Origin: an uncultured Eubacteriales bacterium
GTDB taxonomy: Bacteria; Bacillota; Clostridia; Oscillospirales; Acutalibacteraceae
Length of the DNA stretch: 59,199 nucleotides
Assembly: GCA_949422855.1 (NCBI GenBank)
Contig: CASPLG010000008.1
Span: 1-59,199, forward strand
Direction: 5' to 3'
Of this stretch, positions 38,832 to 46,588 are shown one piece after another (position 1 is the stretch's first letter; the number at the start of each line of letters is the position of its first letter). Made by a program: the position numbers and the translations under genes. The notes below the pieces were generated by a model. The model ran no database searches and had not been told where the DNA came from. It saw nothing but the letters and a program-made list of their open reading frames with translations.

Positions 38832-39623
38832 ATGTTTAACAAAATTAAAAAAATCGGAAGAGTCGGGATGTTTGTTTGTGGTATGATGGTCGCAGCGGTG
38901 CTGTTTAACCAGAAGGGTTGTTTTGCGTATCCTCTTAAGGTAACTGTAAAATTAGAGGGAAAAGTAGATGAGCGGACAGTGGAAGTGGAAGCTAAAACGA
39001 CCTGGCAGCAGGTGCTGAATGCGTTGGACTTGCCGTCTGATGAGTATATTGTTGCGGCCTCAGATGATAGGGTGTTTGCACCGGCATTTACCATTGGATG
39101 GTATGGTTCCATATTTGATGAGCGAGGCGAGCAGGTAGTGGATATACATGTGTTTAATAGGAACTTATCGTTGAGGAATTTTGTGATTGATGGGGTATTA
39201 GAGAGCAAAGGGAAGAACCTTGATCATAATATTCACACTTGCAATAGGTTTGTAAAGACCACCTTATTTGAAAACTTTTGGAAGATGAGCGCTGATGGAG
39301 ATAAAGCAAAGAGTTTTCTTGAGGGGAGTGAACTTAAGAGCAGAAGGTTCGCTTGCAGAGCCAAAGAGAGCGACCGTAATTTACCGTCTCCCTACTTGGT
39401 GAGGGATGGAGGACAGGGTGAGTTGTTCTTTTCTGGGAAGAAATTTGAGGATGAGATTATTTGTGTTGAGCCGAACCCCGGATATTCATTTGGTAAAAAC
39501 AAATCATCTGGTACAGTATTTAATTTCCTGGAGTTGTTTTCAGCTCCGGTGACGAAAAACACTAGCGCTGATATGACAGATAGTGATTCTACAATTTCCT
39601 CGGGTCCACGTGAGCATGAGTAA
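38832..39623 (+). CDS. Secreted protein of unknown family
   Basis: 263 residues. Residues 1-32 are a signal peptide (KIKK, hydrophobic core, cleavage after CFA). The mature N terminus is a small beta-rich section (LKVTVKLEGKVDERTVEVEA followed by TTWQQVLNALDLPSDEY) that could be a ubiquitin-like beta-grasp fold, though I cannot establish this. The rest has no family I recognise and ends in a Ser/Thr/Asp-rich tail. AGGAG lies 11 bases before the ATG. It has its own strong promoter. Confidence 0.72.
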   Translation: MFNKIKKIGRVGMFVCGMMVAAVLFNQKGCFAYPLKVTVKLEGKVDERTVEVEAKTTWQQVLNALDLPSDEYIVAASDDRVFAPAFTIGWYGSIFDERGEQVVDIHVFNRNLSLRNFVIDGVLESKGKNLDHNIHTCNRFVKTTLFENFWKMSADGDKAKSFLEGSELKSRRFACRAKESDRNLPSPYLVRDGGQGELFFSGKKFEDEIICVEPNPGYSFGKNKSSGTVFNFLELFSAPVTKNTSADMTDSDSTISSGPREHE

Positions 39624-39881
39624 TATGGATTTGCTGTTTTAATGATTGTTTTGTTTCTCTCAATTTAAGGGTCTAATTCTAAGATTTGGGAAACAATGGC
39701 GAAAACGGCTATGCATGTTTTTAGAATACTATGTTGCCTTAGAGCGGAAAGTAATATTTTAAATGCCTCTTTTGATAAAGATAGTAGTTGTAAAGTGTGC
39801 TGAACACAACTATTACCTAGACTAAAGGGGCACATTATGTTGAAATTTAGATGATTTATGGTAAAGTTTATGGCCTTTATT
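39624..39881. other. Intergenic stretch, no gene supported
   Basis: Short open frames exist on both strands (a 35-codon one at 39696 on plus, an 84-codon one on minus), but neither has a ribosome site or a promoter. No repeat copy is present. Confidence 0.5.
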
Positions 39882-40184
39882 TTAATGCGACTTTGATTTA
39901 AACACACTGCAAAATACATTTGATATATTTTTAGCCATATTTTTTATAAGCTCATTTCTTACGTGTGAATGGCTTCTTACTAAAGGGTACACAGTGGGTT
40001 GTGGGGTTAGTGAGCTGTATTTTATATCACCTGTGGAATGGGCTCGTGCATCTTTTTTTAATCTGGGGTGGGATGCTGACTGACTCTGATTATCAGGAAC
40101 AGGTTTTACGCATAGAACCTGTGGAGAAACTAGTATGGGGACAGATATTATAAATATACTTATTATTTTTTTAAGAGGCTTCAC
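39882..40184 (-). CDS. Small secreted protein, unknown family
   Basis: 100 residues. A GTG start has AGGAG 9 bases upstream; the nearer ATG reads only five codons. Residues 1 to about 25 are a signal peptide (KPLKK then a hydrophobic core IISIFIISVPILVS). The mature part is basic, Ser/Pro/His-rich and probably disordered. TATAAT lies upstream on the minus strand with no good -35. Its size and lack of family leave doubt, but the ribosome site plus the signal peptide support a real gene. Confidence 0.55.
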   Translation of the reverse strand: MKPLKKIISIFIISVPILVSPQVLCVKPVPDNQSQSASHPRLKKDARAHSTGDIKYSSLTPQPTVYPLVRSHSHVRNELIKNMAKNISNVFCSVFKSKSH

Positions 40185-40198
40185 TCATTATCGCTCCT

Positions 40199-40490
40199 TT
40201 TTGATATGGTGTTTCTTATATAATTATATGGAGTTTAAATCCACACTGTGACAGCTAAAAAATGCAGCAAAAACCGGTTAGTATTTTGGAAGCTGGGATA
40301 TAAAGAGGCATATAACTTTTAATTTATAGTTTATATATGTCCAAAATCGTACATGATACTGCTGTAAAGCAAGGTAATTGATGTAAATATTTTTGTGGCA
40401 TAGATTAATTATATTTTTTGTTCGCATGACTTTGGTGTTACAAGTACCGAACTTTGTTTCGAGGGTTATTTTTTTGTGTTTAAAAAAGTC
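40199..40490. other. Intergenic stretch before the tRNA cluster
   Basis: A/T-rich, with no gene, hairpin or repeat copy that I can support apart from the minus-strand TATAAT of the small secreted-protein gene near its left end. Confidence 0.5.
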
Positions 40491-40520
40491 TTGACAGATT
40501 TATGATTGAGATGATATAAT
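40491..40520 (+). promoter_or_regulatory. Promoter of the tRNA Met-Glu-Val cluster
   Basis: TTGACA (40491-40496), an 18-bp spacer and a perfect TATAAT (40515-40520), 20 bp before the first tRNA. Confidence 0.85.
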
Positions 40521-40540
40521 AACTTTGGTTCTGTGGATAA

Positions 40541-40617
40541 GGCGGCATAGCTCAGTTGGCTAGAGCATTCGGTTCATACCCGAAGCGTCGATGGTTCAAG
40601 TCCATTTGCCGCTACCA
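40541..40617 (+). tRNA. tRNA-Met, elongator type (anticodon CAT)
   Basis: 77 bases. The anticodon loop TTCATAC sits on a TTCGG/CCGAA stem, without the three G-C pairs of the initiator. The acceptor GGCGGCA pairs with TGCCGCT by six pairs plus one mismatch near the end, and CCA is encoded. A lysidine-modified tRNA-Ile with the same anticodon is the alternative, but the body matches elongator Met in Firmicutes. Confidence 0.9.
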
Positions 40618-40638
40618 TTTGTTGATGATGTTACTTTT

Positions 40639-40713
40639 GGCCCGGTGGTCAAGCGGTTAAGACACCGCCCTTTCACGGCGGTAACACGGGTTCGATTCCC
40701 GTCCGGGTCACCA
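40639..40713 (+). tRNA. tRNA-Glu (anticodon TTC)
   Basis: 75 bases. Acceptor GGCCCGG with CCGGGTC, anticodon loop CTTTCAC on a CCGCC/GGCGG stem, T arm ACGGGTTCGATTCCCGT, encoded CCA. Reads GAA and GAG. Confidence 0.96.
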
Positions 40714-40824
40714 GCATTTTGTCCTTATTAAGGTTATTAGTTGTCTTTGCTGCTCTAAAAATACTGTAAGGTGCTTGGATTTGCTCTATGGTAGAAAATA
40801 TGAAGGTTAATCGGTGTTGTTTTT

Positions 40825-40901
40825 GAATGCATAGCTCAGTTGGTTAGAGCGTTCGCTTCACACGCGAGAGGTCAAGGGTTCGAGTCCCTTTGCGTTCACC
40901 A
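40825..40901 (+). tRNA. tRNA-Val (anticodon CAC)
   Basis: 77 bases. Acceptor GAATGCA with TGCGTTC, anticodon loop TTCACAC (CAC), T arm AAGGGTTCGAGTCCCTT, encoded CCA. It is specific for GUG. It lies 111 bp after tRNA-Glu and may share the promoter at 40491. Confidence 0.94.
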
Positions 40902-40950
40902 GATTACTTGGGTTTGTGTTGTTCTGTTTTTGTGTTATATAAAATAGGAT

Positions 40951-41007
40951 CCATGCTATAACTTCTGTGAGGGTGTCATACAGCGGAATTATAGCATGGT
41001 CTGTTTT
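40951..41007 (+). terminator. Terminator of the tRNA cluster
   Basis: CCATGCTATAA pairs perfectly with TTATAGCATGG, with a shorter inner stem (CTTC with GGAA-like pairing), followed by TCTGTTTTT. Confidence 0.75.
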
Positions 41008-41008
41008 T

Positions 41009-41149
41009 GGGGGTGCCATAAAAGAGGATATAGCATTGAGAGATTGGTAGAAATAGGCTAATTGCTTTGGCATAAAGCAGCTTTAAATACCAATTTTATA
41101 AAACTCATTTTGTATATTTAACTCCTATATTACGCATGCGGCACTTCCC
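41009..41149 (+). repeat. 141-bp inverted-end repeat, copy C
   Basis: GGGGGTGCC at the left end and GGCACTTCCC at the right, with an interior nearly identical to copy B in the same orientation. It follows the tRNA terminator directly. It is the one clear copy not lying before an orphan gene promoter. Confidence 0.85.
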
Positions 41150-41194
41150 TGTTCTTTGTTATTTTAGCCTATATTGGTATGGATTGATGTGGAT

Positions 41195-41965
41195 TTATAG
41201 TTTACTTCTCTGCCGAACAATTTCATAAAGAATTACAGCGGAGGCCGCCGATACATTCAGCGAATTTACTTTTCCAAACATAGGCAATGAAATGATGCCA
41301 TCACATTTTTCTTTGGCTATTCTGCTTACTCCTTTTCCCTCCGAGCCAACAACCAACGCTATGGGTCCCATGAGGTTTTGTTTGCACCAAATCTGTCCGC
41401 CGGCCTCTGCTGCATAAACCCATATATTAAGATTTTTAAGTTTTTCTATTACCGAGGGTATATTTGTTTCTCTTGCGATTAACATATGCTCAAGCGCACC
41501 GGCGGAGGCTTTGTCTACTGTAGGAGTAAGTCCCACAGACCTTCGTTTGGGGATAATAACGCCATGAACTCCGGCACACTCAGCGGTTCTTATGATGGCG
41601 CCGAGGTTGTGAGGGTCTTCAATTCCATCTGCTATAACGATAAAAGGCGGTTCATTTTTTTGGGCTGCACAGTTCAGTATACCCTCTAAAGTGCAGTAGT
41701 TCTTCACACATCCGACTGCGATAACTCCCTGATGAGGAATTTTTCCCGACAATGAATCCAACTTTTGTTGAGCGACCTTTTTGATTTGTATACCTAGATT
41801 TTTAGCTTTGTTTACTATGGGAATCAAAGAGCCTCTGACGGTTTTTTCTGAAGTTAATATATAATCTATATTTTTCCCTGCATTCAGAGCTTCCATAACA
41901 GGATTACGGCCTATTATTAAGTTATCTGACCGGGAAAATTCATTCTTCATGTGGTTTGTTTTCAT
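41195..41965 (-). CDS. rlmB: 23S rRNA 2'-O-methyltransferase RlmB (SpoU family)
   Basis: 256 residues. Members methylate the ribose of G2251 in 23S rRNA. An N-terminal substrate-binding domain (GRNPVMEALNAGKNID) precedes the SPOUT knot with DGIEDPHNLGAIIRTAECAG, VVGSEGKGVSR and SLNVSAASAVILYE. ATG at 41965 with GGAGA 9 bases upstream; longer in-frame starts lack a site. In many Firmicutes this gene is next to cysS and mrnC; here mrnC is elsewhere. Confidence 0.92.
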   Translation of the reverse strand: MKTNHMKNEFSRSDNLIIGRNPVMEALNAGKNIDYILTSEKTVRGSLIPIVNKAKNLGIQIKKVAQQKLDSLSGKIPHQGVIAVGCVKNYCTLEGILNCAAQKNEPPFIVIADGIEDPHNLGAIIRTAECAGVHGVIIPKRRSVGLTPTVDKASAGALEHMLIARETNIPSVIEKLKNLNIWVYAAEAGGQIWCKQNLMGPIALVVGSEGKGVSRIAKEKCDGIISLPMFGKVNSLNVSAASAVILYEIVRQRSKL

Positions 41966-42058
41966 CTTTGAGAGTCTCCTAAGCATGCAAGTGCAGAAAA
42001 ACGGTAAAATTTTACGCATCTTGCCCGTATTAATTTAAGCAATAGAGTCTGAGTTCAA

Positions 42059-42229
42059 TTATTGTTTGTCGTCTTTTTTAGAGCCGCTCAAGGGACATCC
42101 GTCACAAGAACTGCATCCATATGACGAACAGCCTTTTTTATTTTTAGATTTTCTAATGTAATGTCCTATGGTAAGTGCTATGATTACAACACATGCAATT
42201 ACAATAATTAAATCAAAAATTTTAATCAC
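42059..42229 (-). CDS. FeoB-associated Cys-rich membrane protein
   Basis: 56 residues. An N-terminal membrane helix (LIIVIACVVIIALTIGHYI) is followed by a basic turn and a cysteine cluster GCSSYGCSSCDGC. This layout is the small FeoB-associated protein found after feoB in many Firmicutes; a helper role in iron transfer is proposed. GTG start directly at GGGAGGTG, so the true start could be the ATT codons just after. Last gene of the feo operon. Its 5' half is duplicated in the preceding gene. Confidence 0.75.
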   Translation of the reverse strand: MIKIFDLIIVIACVVIIALTIGHYIRKSKNKKGCSSYGCSSCDGCPLSGSKKDDKQ

Positions 42230-42340
42230 CTCCCTTTCTATTTTTAGATTTTCTAATGTAGTGTGCTATGGCAAGTGCTATATTTACAACGCATGACATT
42301 ACAATAATTAAATCGAAAATTTTAATCACCGCCCTTTATA
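42141..42340. repeat. Tandem duplication, two 100-bp units
   Basis: The stretches beginning TTTTTAGATTTTCTAATGTA at 42141 and at 42241 are the same for about 100 bp each (roughly 85-90 percent). The period is exactly 100 bp, not a multiple of three, so each unit carries its own start codon rather than extending one frame. Confidence 0.9.
42222..42329 (-). CDS. Truncated duplicate of the FeoB-associated protein
   Basis: 35 residues: the same membrane helix as the next gene (about 80 percent identical) but ending KSKNRKGGD without the cysteine cluster. GGGCGGTG replaces GGGAGGTG at the start. It overlaps the full-length copy by 8 bases and follows feoB by 6 bases. It arose by a tandem 100-bp duplication. 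Translation is plausible, function doubtful. Confidence 0.5.
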   Translation of the reverse strand: MIKIFDLIIVMSCVVNIALAIAHYIRKSKNRKGGD

Positions 42341-43943
42341 AAATTTTCTGAATAAGCGTTCCGACTTGGAATACAAGGGCGGATATTAAAAATGCGGTCA
42401 AGAACTGGTATATTACGGATAAAACTGTAAGTTTTAAGTTGCCGAGCTCTTTATACATAGCAGAGACTGCCGCGACACACGGAGTATACAAAAGTACAAA
42501 TACCATAAAAGATACTGCACTAAGGGTTGTAAAGGATTTACACAGTGCATTTGAAACGCTTTGTGACCCCTGGGGATAAAGTACTGTCATTGTACTTACT
42601 ATAGATTCTTTTGCGATTAATCCGGTCAGCAGAGATACAGAGGCACGCCAATCACCGAACCCGCACAGGGTAAACACGGGGGCAATAAGGCTCCCTATGG
42701 ATGAGAGGATACTCTTTGAACTGTCGGTAACGAATGTGAAATTTTTGTCAAACGACTGAAGGAACCATATAACTATGGTGGCACTTAAGATTACTGTTCC
42801 GGCTCTTTCTATGAAGTCTTTGACCCTATCCCATATATGCAGACGAAGATTTTTCATAGAAGGAATTTTATAATCTGGGAGTTCCATTATAAAAGGAGTG
42901 CTTTGTCCCTTGAAAAGTGAATCTTTGAATAAGAATGCAGTAAATATTGCAAGGATTATGCCAAGTATGTATAACAATGAGATGGCTAGAAACTGGGAAT
43001 GGGGGAAAAATATTGATGCAAAAAGTAAATATGTTGGGGTTTTTGCACTGCATGACATAAAAGGTATTAAGAATATTGTAAGTCTCTTATTTTTTTTATC
43101 TTCCAGGATTCTGGTTCCGAGTATAGCCGGTACACTGCACCCGAACCCCATTATCAGAGGAACGAACGCTTTGCCGGAAAGGCCGAGTTTGCTTAGCACC
43201 TTGTCCATTATAAACACCGCTCTTGCCATGTATCCGGAGTCCTCCAGGAGAGAAAGCAGTGTAAATAGTATTAATATTTGAGGGAGAAAAGATATTACTG
43301 CACCGACTCCCCCTATCACAGCATCCATGATAAGGCTTTTACTCCAGACCGATGCATTTAATGTACCTAAAAGACCCTCCGTTACATTCCCTATTCCTAT
43401 GCGTATAAATTGTTCTGTTTGATTCTTTAGATATGTTCCGAAAGGACCGAATGTAACAAAAAAAATAGATAGCATTAAAAAGACAAAAAGCGGAATGGCG
43501 GTAAATCGTCCTGTGACGATATCATCTATTTTCGAAGAGATGGAAATATGTTTTTTAAATGCATTTATTGGTTTTACGCATTCATCACAGATATCACAAA
43601 TATATTTATACCTTTGGTCAGCAATGAGCATTTCACGGTCTATATTTGGTGAAAGGGGACACGAATTTATTAAACGGTTTAAATATAAGACCGCTTTTTC
43701 GGGTAAATCTACCTTGGAGATAACCAGGGGGTCACCTTCAAAAAATTTGACCGCATTAAATCTCACACACGAGGATACATTATTATTTTTGAGCTGCACA
43801 GAAATAATTGAGAGTATATTTTCAAGGCTTTTTGAATATATGTGAGGTTCTATATTATCATGACCCGTATAGTTTATAATTTCCTGGGTCTGCTCTATAA
43901 GTTCATCCAGACCATTATTTTTAGATGCAGATATTGGAATCAC
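42336..43943 (-). CDS. feoB: Ferrous iron transporter FeoB, membrane part (frameshifted from N part)
   Basis: 535 residues from a GTG. It begins inside the end of the G domain (MIPISASKNNGLDEL), then the helical GDI-like linker, then about eight to ten membrane segments with Gate motifs (GFGCSVPAILGTR and SCSAKTPTYLLF). It imports Fe2+ across the cytoplasmic membrane. The upstream frame (43921-44442) holds the GTPase domain. The two frames would join if the A9 run at 43955-43963 were A8 (LSKKIGLPVIPIS). No ribosome site precedes this GTG, so it is probably not an independent start. The gene is either inactivated or read through by slippage. Confidence 0.85.
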   Translation of the reverse strand: MIPISASKNNGLDELIEQTQEIINYTGHDNIEPHIYSKSLENILSIISVQLKNNNVSSCVRFNAVKFFEGDPLVISKVDLPEKAVLYLNRLINSCPLSPNIDREMLIADQRYKYICDICDECVKPINAFKKHISISSKIDDIVTGRFTAIPLFVFLMLSIFFVTFGPFGTYLKNQTEQFIRIGIGNVTEGLLGTLNASVWSKSLIMDAVIGGVGAVISFLPQILILFTLLSLLEDSGYMARAVFIMDKVLSKLGLSGKAFVPLIMGFGCSVPAILGTRILEDKKNKRLTIFLIPFMSCSAKTPTYLLFASIFFPHSQFLAISLLYILGIILAIFTAFLFKDSLFKGQSTPFIMELPDYKIPSMKNLRLHIWDRVKDFIERAGTVILSATIVIWFLQSFDKNFTFVTDSSKSILSSIGSLIAPVFTLCGFGDWRASVSLLTGLIAKESIVSTMTVLYPQGSQSVSNALCKSFTTLSAVSFMVFVLLYTPCVAAVSAMYKELGNLKLTVLSVIYQFLTAFLISALVFQVGTLIQKIL

Positions 43944-44442
43944 AGGGAGGCCTATTTTTTTTTGAGAGCAGATTATAGTTTATAGTTTTGCCTTTTTTTT
44001 CTAAAAGGTCACTCATATTCAGAGCTAAGAGCATTTTGCAGCCAAGTTCCATCAGCTGGGTGGTTAGGTATAAACTTCTCTCTAAGTTGGTTGAGTCTAT
44101 AATATTTATAATCAAATCAGGTTTCTCGTCCATTATATAGTTTCTCGTTATTATTTCCTCTGGAGAATACGGGGACAAAGAATATATGCCGGGCAAATCG
44201 ACGACATGCGCGAGAATAGTAGAATTTTTCAGCCTACCCTCTTTCCTTTCCACGGTTACTCCGGGCCAATTTCCTACGTACTGAGCACTACCCGTGAGAT
44301 GATTAAAAAGGGTAGTTTTCCCACAGTTTGGGTTTCCGACCAGGGCTATCTTGGGTATAGAAATTTTTGACTCTTTTTTATGTAAGAATCTATACGGTGC
44401 ATTCACAATTTCCTCCGAGGTTTTGCTTTTCAGTTGGTTCAT
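43921..44442 (-). CDS. feoB: Ferrous iron transporter FeoB, N-terminal G domain (frameshifted)
   Basis: 173 residues. G1 GNPNCGKTTLF, switch region VGNWPGVTVERKEG, G3 DLPGIYSLSPYSPEE and G4 NMSD are intact. After LLSKK the frame is lost in a run of nine A on the coding strand and ends 11 codons later. The G5 motif (ISAS) is in the next frame. GGAAGTG lies about 11 bases before the ATG. It follows feoA by 110 bp. Confidence 0.85.
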   Translation of the reverse strand: MNQLKSKTSEEIVNAPYRFLHKKESKISIPKIALVGNPNCGKTTLFNHLTGSAQYVGNWPGVTVERKEGRLKNSTILAHVVDLPGIYSLSPYSPEEIITRNYIMDEKPDLIINIIDSTNLERSLYLTTQLMELGCKMLLALNMSDLLEKKGKTINYNLLSKKNRPPCDSNICI

Positions 44443-44552
44443 TAGTGTTTATCACTTCCAATTGCATTTTATATTTTTTGTATTTTTCTACTGATCAAGA
44501 TAAAGCGATATATTTCGAGGGACATATAAAAAGACACAGTGCTGCCCATATT

Positions 44553-44828
44553 TTATTTGCGCATTTGTTCGACACCGGCATTATATTGTGTTTGTAAAGG
44601 AGTTCTATCTGAGACGAGAATTTTCTCTGCTTCTGATTTCCTTATTGTCAACTCGTAACCACGGATATCTATTTGTATAGGGTCTCCGAAAGGAGCAAGA
44701 CGTATTACCGATACTTTTGTTCCCGGAGTTATACCCATATCTATCAAACGACGTCTAAAAGCTCCTTTGCCGCCCACACTTTCGATAAATCCCGTATATC
44801 CGGGAGGTAATTCGCTCAATTTTGGCAT
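44553..44828 (-). CDS. feoA: Ferrous iron transport protein FeoA
   Basis: 91 residues. SH3-like cytoplasmic partner of FeoB. Core LPPGYTGFIESV, RRRLIDMGITPGTKVSVIRL and APFGDPIQIDIRGYELTIRK are family hallmarks. AGGAG lies 7 bases before the ATG. First gene of feoA-feoB-(small membrane proteins). Confidence 0.95.
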   Translation of the reverse strand: MPKLSELPPGYTGFIESVGGKGAFRRRLIDMGITPGTKVSVIRLAPFGDPIQIDIRGYELTIRKSEAEKILVSDRTPLQTQYNAGVEQMRK

Positions 44829-44872
44829 GACATTTCTCCTGATGATACAACAATTTTAATAATACTCATTTT

Positions 44873-44901
44873 ATTATACCATTAGTATGACTATTTGTAA
44901 A
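44873..44901 (-). promoter_or_regulatory. Promoter of the feo operon
   Basis: Minus strand: TTTACA (44901-44896), a 17-bp spacer, TATAAT (44878-44873). The spacer holds TAGT-CAT-ACTA, a short dyad. I see no clear Fur or DtxR box, so iron control is assumed rather than seen. Confidence 0.65.
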
Positions 44902-45025
44902 TATATGCGTTGCAATTATGCAGATATTCGCCAAATTTTGGCATGCATGTGTGGAATCAATAATAAAACCTAAAAAGATAATGAAAATAAAGCAAAAAAA
45001 TAAACTTAGGTTTAACTAGAGCTAT

Positions 45026-45162
45026 GGGAGTGCCGCATGCGTAGATATAAGAAAGTTAAATATGTAAAATAAGTTTTATTAATTTTGGGAGTGTTTTATA
45101 CAAAGCCAACCGCAGTATTTCCGTCAATCTTTCGATATCATGTCCTCTTTCCTGGCACTGTC
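45026..45162 (-). repeat. About 137-bp inverted-end repeat, copy D
   Basis: Begins GGGAGTGCCGCATGCGTAGA, contains GTTAAATATGTAAAATAAG and GCCAACCGCAGTATTTCC, and ends near GGCACTGTC. It is the reverse complement orientation of copies B and C. It ends about 7 bp before a perfect consensus promoter. Confidence 0.8.
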
Positions 45163-45168
45163 GGGCTA

Positions 45169-45197
45169 TTGACAAGTATTTGATCATGTATTATAAT
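45169..45197 (+). promoter_or_regulatory. Perfect consensus promoter of the VWA protein gene
   Basis: TTGACA (45169-45174), a 17-bp spacer, TATAAT (45192-45197): every base matches the sigma-A consensus. Expression should be strong unless repressed. Confidence 0.9.
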
Positions 45198-45242
45198 AAT
45201 ACCATAAGATAAAATTAATTCAAAGAAGGAAGCGTTGTTTCT

Positions 45243-45935
45243 ATGAAAAAGGTCAAATTATTTTGTCGAGCGGTGATGTTTTTGTTTGCGGCGCTTTTTG
45301 TTGTTTTCCCTGTTTGTGCAAAAGAGGCAGAGGAATCATCGCAAAAAGACTTGGAGATTGTGTTTATAGTTGATAAGAGCGGTTCGATGTACAATTTGGC
45401 CGATGACACGATAGGGGGATTTAACTCTGTTATTGAAGAACAAAAAGCCCCTGATAAAAAGGGAAACGTATATGTTACGACCGTGATGTTTAACCACGGA
45501 AGAGAGAAGATTCATGACGGAAAGAACATCAAGGATATTGCTCCTCTGACGAGGAAAGATTATCGCCCTTCCGGATGCACTGCTCTGCTTGATGCTGTGG
45601 GAAATACCATTTTGGAACTTTCGTCTGATGATAAAGTAAAAGAACATAGGGTTATGGTAGTTATAATAACAGACGGATACGAGAATGCAAGCAGAGAATT
45701 TAACAGAGAACAGGTGAAAAACTTGATTGTCCAAAAGCAAAAGGACTGTGGTTGGGAGTTTGTGTTTTTAGGTGCGAACATCGATTCTGTAAAAGCTGCC
45801 GGAGGTATCGGGATTGCACCGGAATTTGCTAAGGATTTCCACGCAACTTCAAAGGGAATGAGAGATACATATGCCATTGTCGGAAACGCAATCAGCCAGG
45901 TGAGGGACAACCGTCAGATTAGTTTGGACAAGTAG
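45243..45935 (+). CDS. Secreted von Willebrand factor A domain protein
   Basis: 230 residues. Residues 1-26 are a signal peptide (cleavage after VCA). One VWA domain fills the rest (about 36-220). The MIDAS metal site is complete: DKSGS (Asp44, Ser46, Ser48), Thr113 in SGCTALLD and Asp144 in ITDGYEN. The domain is closest to the cytoplasmic bacterial VWA proteins of the YegL kind, here exported without a visible anchor. AAGGAAG lies about 9 bases before the ATG. Single gene with a perfect promoter and its own terminator. It probably binds a protein partner through a divalent ion. Confidence 0.88.
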   Translation: MKKVKLFCRAVMFLFAALFVVFPVCAKEAEESSQKDLEIVFIVDKSGSMYNLADDTIGGFNSVIEEQKAPDKKGNVYVTTVMFNHGREKIHDGKNIKDIAPLTRKDYRPSGCTALLDAVGNTILELSSDDKVKEHRVMVVIITDGYENASREFNREQVKNLIVQKQKDCGWEFVFLGANIDSVKAAGGIGIAPEFAKDFHATSKGMRDTYAIVGNAISQVRDNRQISLDK

Positions 45936-46009
45936 TACGAACATGGTGTTTCTGAGTAAAGCCGGATGGGGTGCGAAGGTTTAAGGTTTTAGGTATTGGA
46001 TTAGGTATT

Positions 46010-46052
46010 GAAAAAGAGTCCGGGTTCGATTACTGAGGGGGCTCTTTTTTAT
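46010..46052 (+). terminator. Terminator after the VWA protein gene
   Basis: AAAGAGTCC pairs with GGGGCTCTTT (one G-U pair), followed by TTTTTT, 75 bp past the stop. Confidence 0.7.
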
Positions 46053-46148
46053 GGATAAATATCTACTCAGTTGGTTTATTTAGGAGACACGGCCCTTGAC
46101 CTTTACGAATGAAAATGAATAATTTTAAAAAAAGATAGTGTTGGTTTA

Positions 46149-46177
46149 TTGACTGCCGTGTGAAAAATTGGTATAAT
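46149..46177 (+). promoter_or_regulatory. Promoter of rplU-prp-rpmA-obgE
   Basis: TTGACT (46149-46154), a 17-bp spacer, TATAAT (46172-46177). Transcription would start near 46184, just at the base of the L21 leader structure. Confidence 0.85.
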
Positions 46178-46185
46178 GTTAGAAC

Positions 46186-46233
46186 CGCTTATTGCAGGCC
46201 AATAAAGATTAGATTCTGCCTGTTTCAATAGCG
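46186..46233 (+). promoter_or_regulatory. Ribosomal protein L21 leader
   Basis: CGCT-T-ATTG-CAGGC pairs with GCCTG-TTT-CAAT-AGCG, an interrupted hairpin at the 5' end of the transcript. Position and shape match the L21 leader of Firmicutes, through which L21 is thought to repress its own operon. Confidence 0.75.
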
Positions 46234-46261
46234 AGATTAAAAAAGGTGGGTGCAATCCATT

Positions 46262-46588
46262 ATGTATGCAGTTTTAGAAAGTGGAGGAAAGCAGTATAAG
46301 GTGAAGAAGGGTGACATTATATATGTCGAGAAGCTTTCAGCAGAAGAAGGAGCTTCTGTTGAATTTAAAGTTCTTGCCTACGGGGATGAGAACGGAATTT
46401 ATACCGGAAGTCCTTATATTGATTCAGCAAGAGTACTCGGGAGGGTTATAGAGACTAAAAGAGGTAAGAAAATAACTGTTTTTACTTATAAACCTAAGAA
46501 GAGTTGTAAGCGTAAAATGGGTCATCGTCAGTGGCAGACTAAGGTGGAGGTTACTGAGATTGTTCCTGACATTAGTTCTTATGCTTAA
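46262..46588 (+). CDS. rplU: 50S ribosomal protein L21
   Basis: 108 residues. MYAVLESGGKQYKVKKGDII and VLGRVIETKRGKKITVFTYK with KRKMGHRQ are diagnostic. The ATG at 46262 fits the family; an in-frame GTG at 46250 lies within the ribosome site AGGTGGGTG. It binds 23S rRNA. Its 3' end overlaps prp by 8 bases. Confidence 0.97.
   Translation: MYAVLESGGKQYKVKKGDIIYVEKLSAEEGASVEFKVLAYGDENGIYTGSPYIDSARVLGRVIETKRGKKITVFTYKPKKSCKRKMGHRQWQTKVEVTEIVPDISSYA

Noticed and set aside
39665..39919. Minus-strand open frame of 84 codons
   Set aside because: It has no ribosome site or promoter, and overlaps the end of the better-supported small secreted protein gene.
40541..40617. Initiator tRNA-Met
   Set aside because: The anticodon stem lacks the three consecutive G-C pairs of initiator tRNAs.
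44873..44901. Fur box at the feo promoter
   Set aside because: Only a TAGT-CAT-ACTA dyad is present; it does not match the 19-bp Fur consensus well enough.
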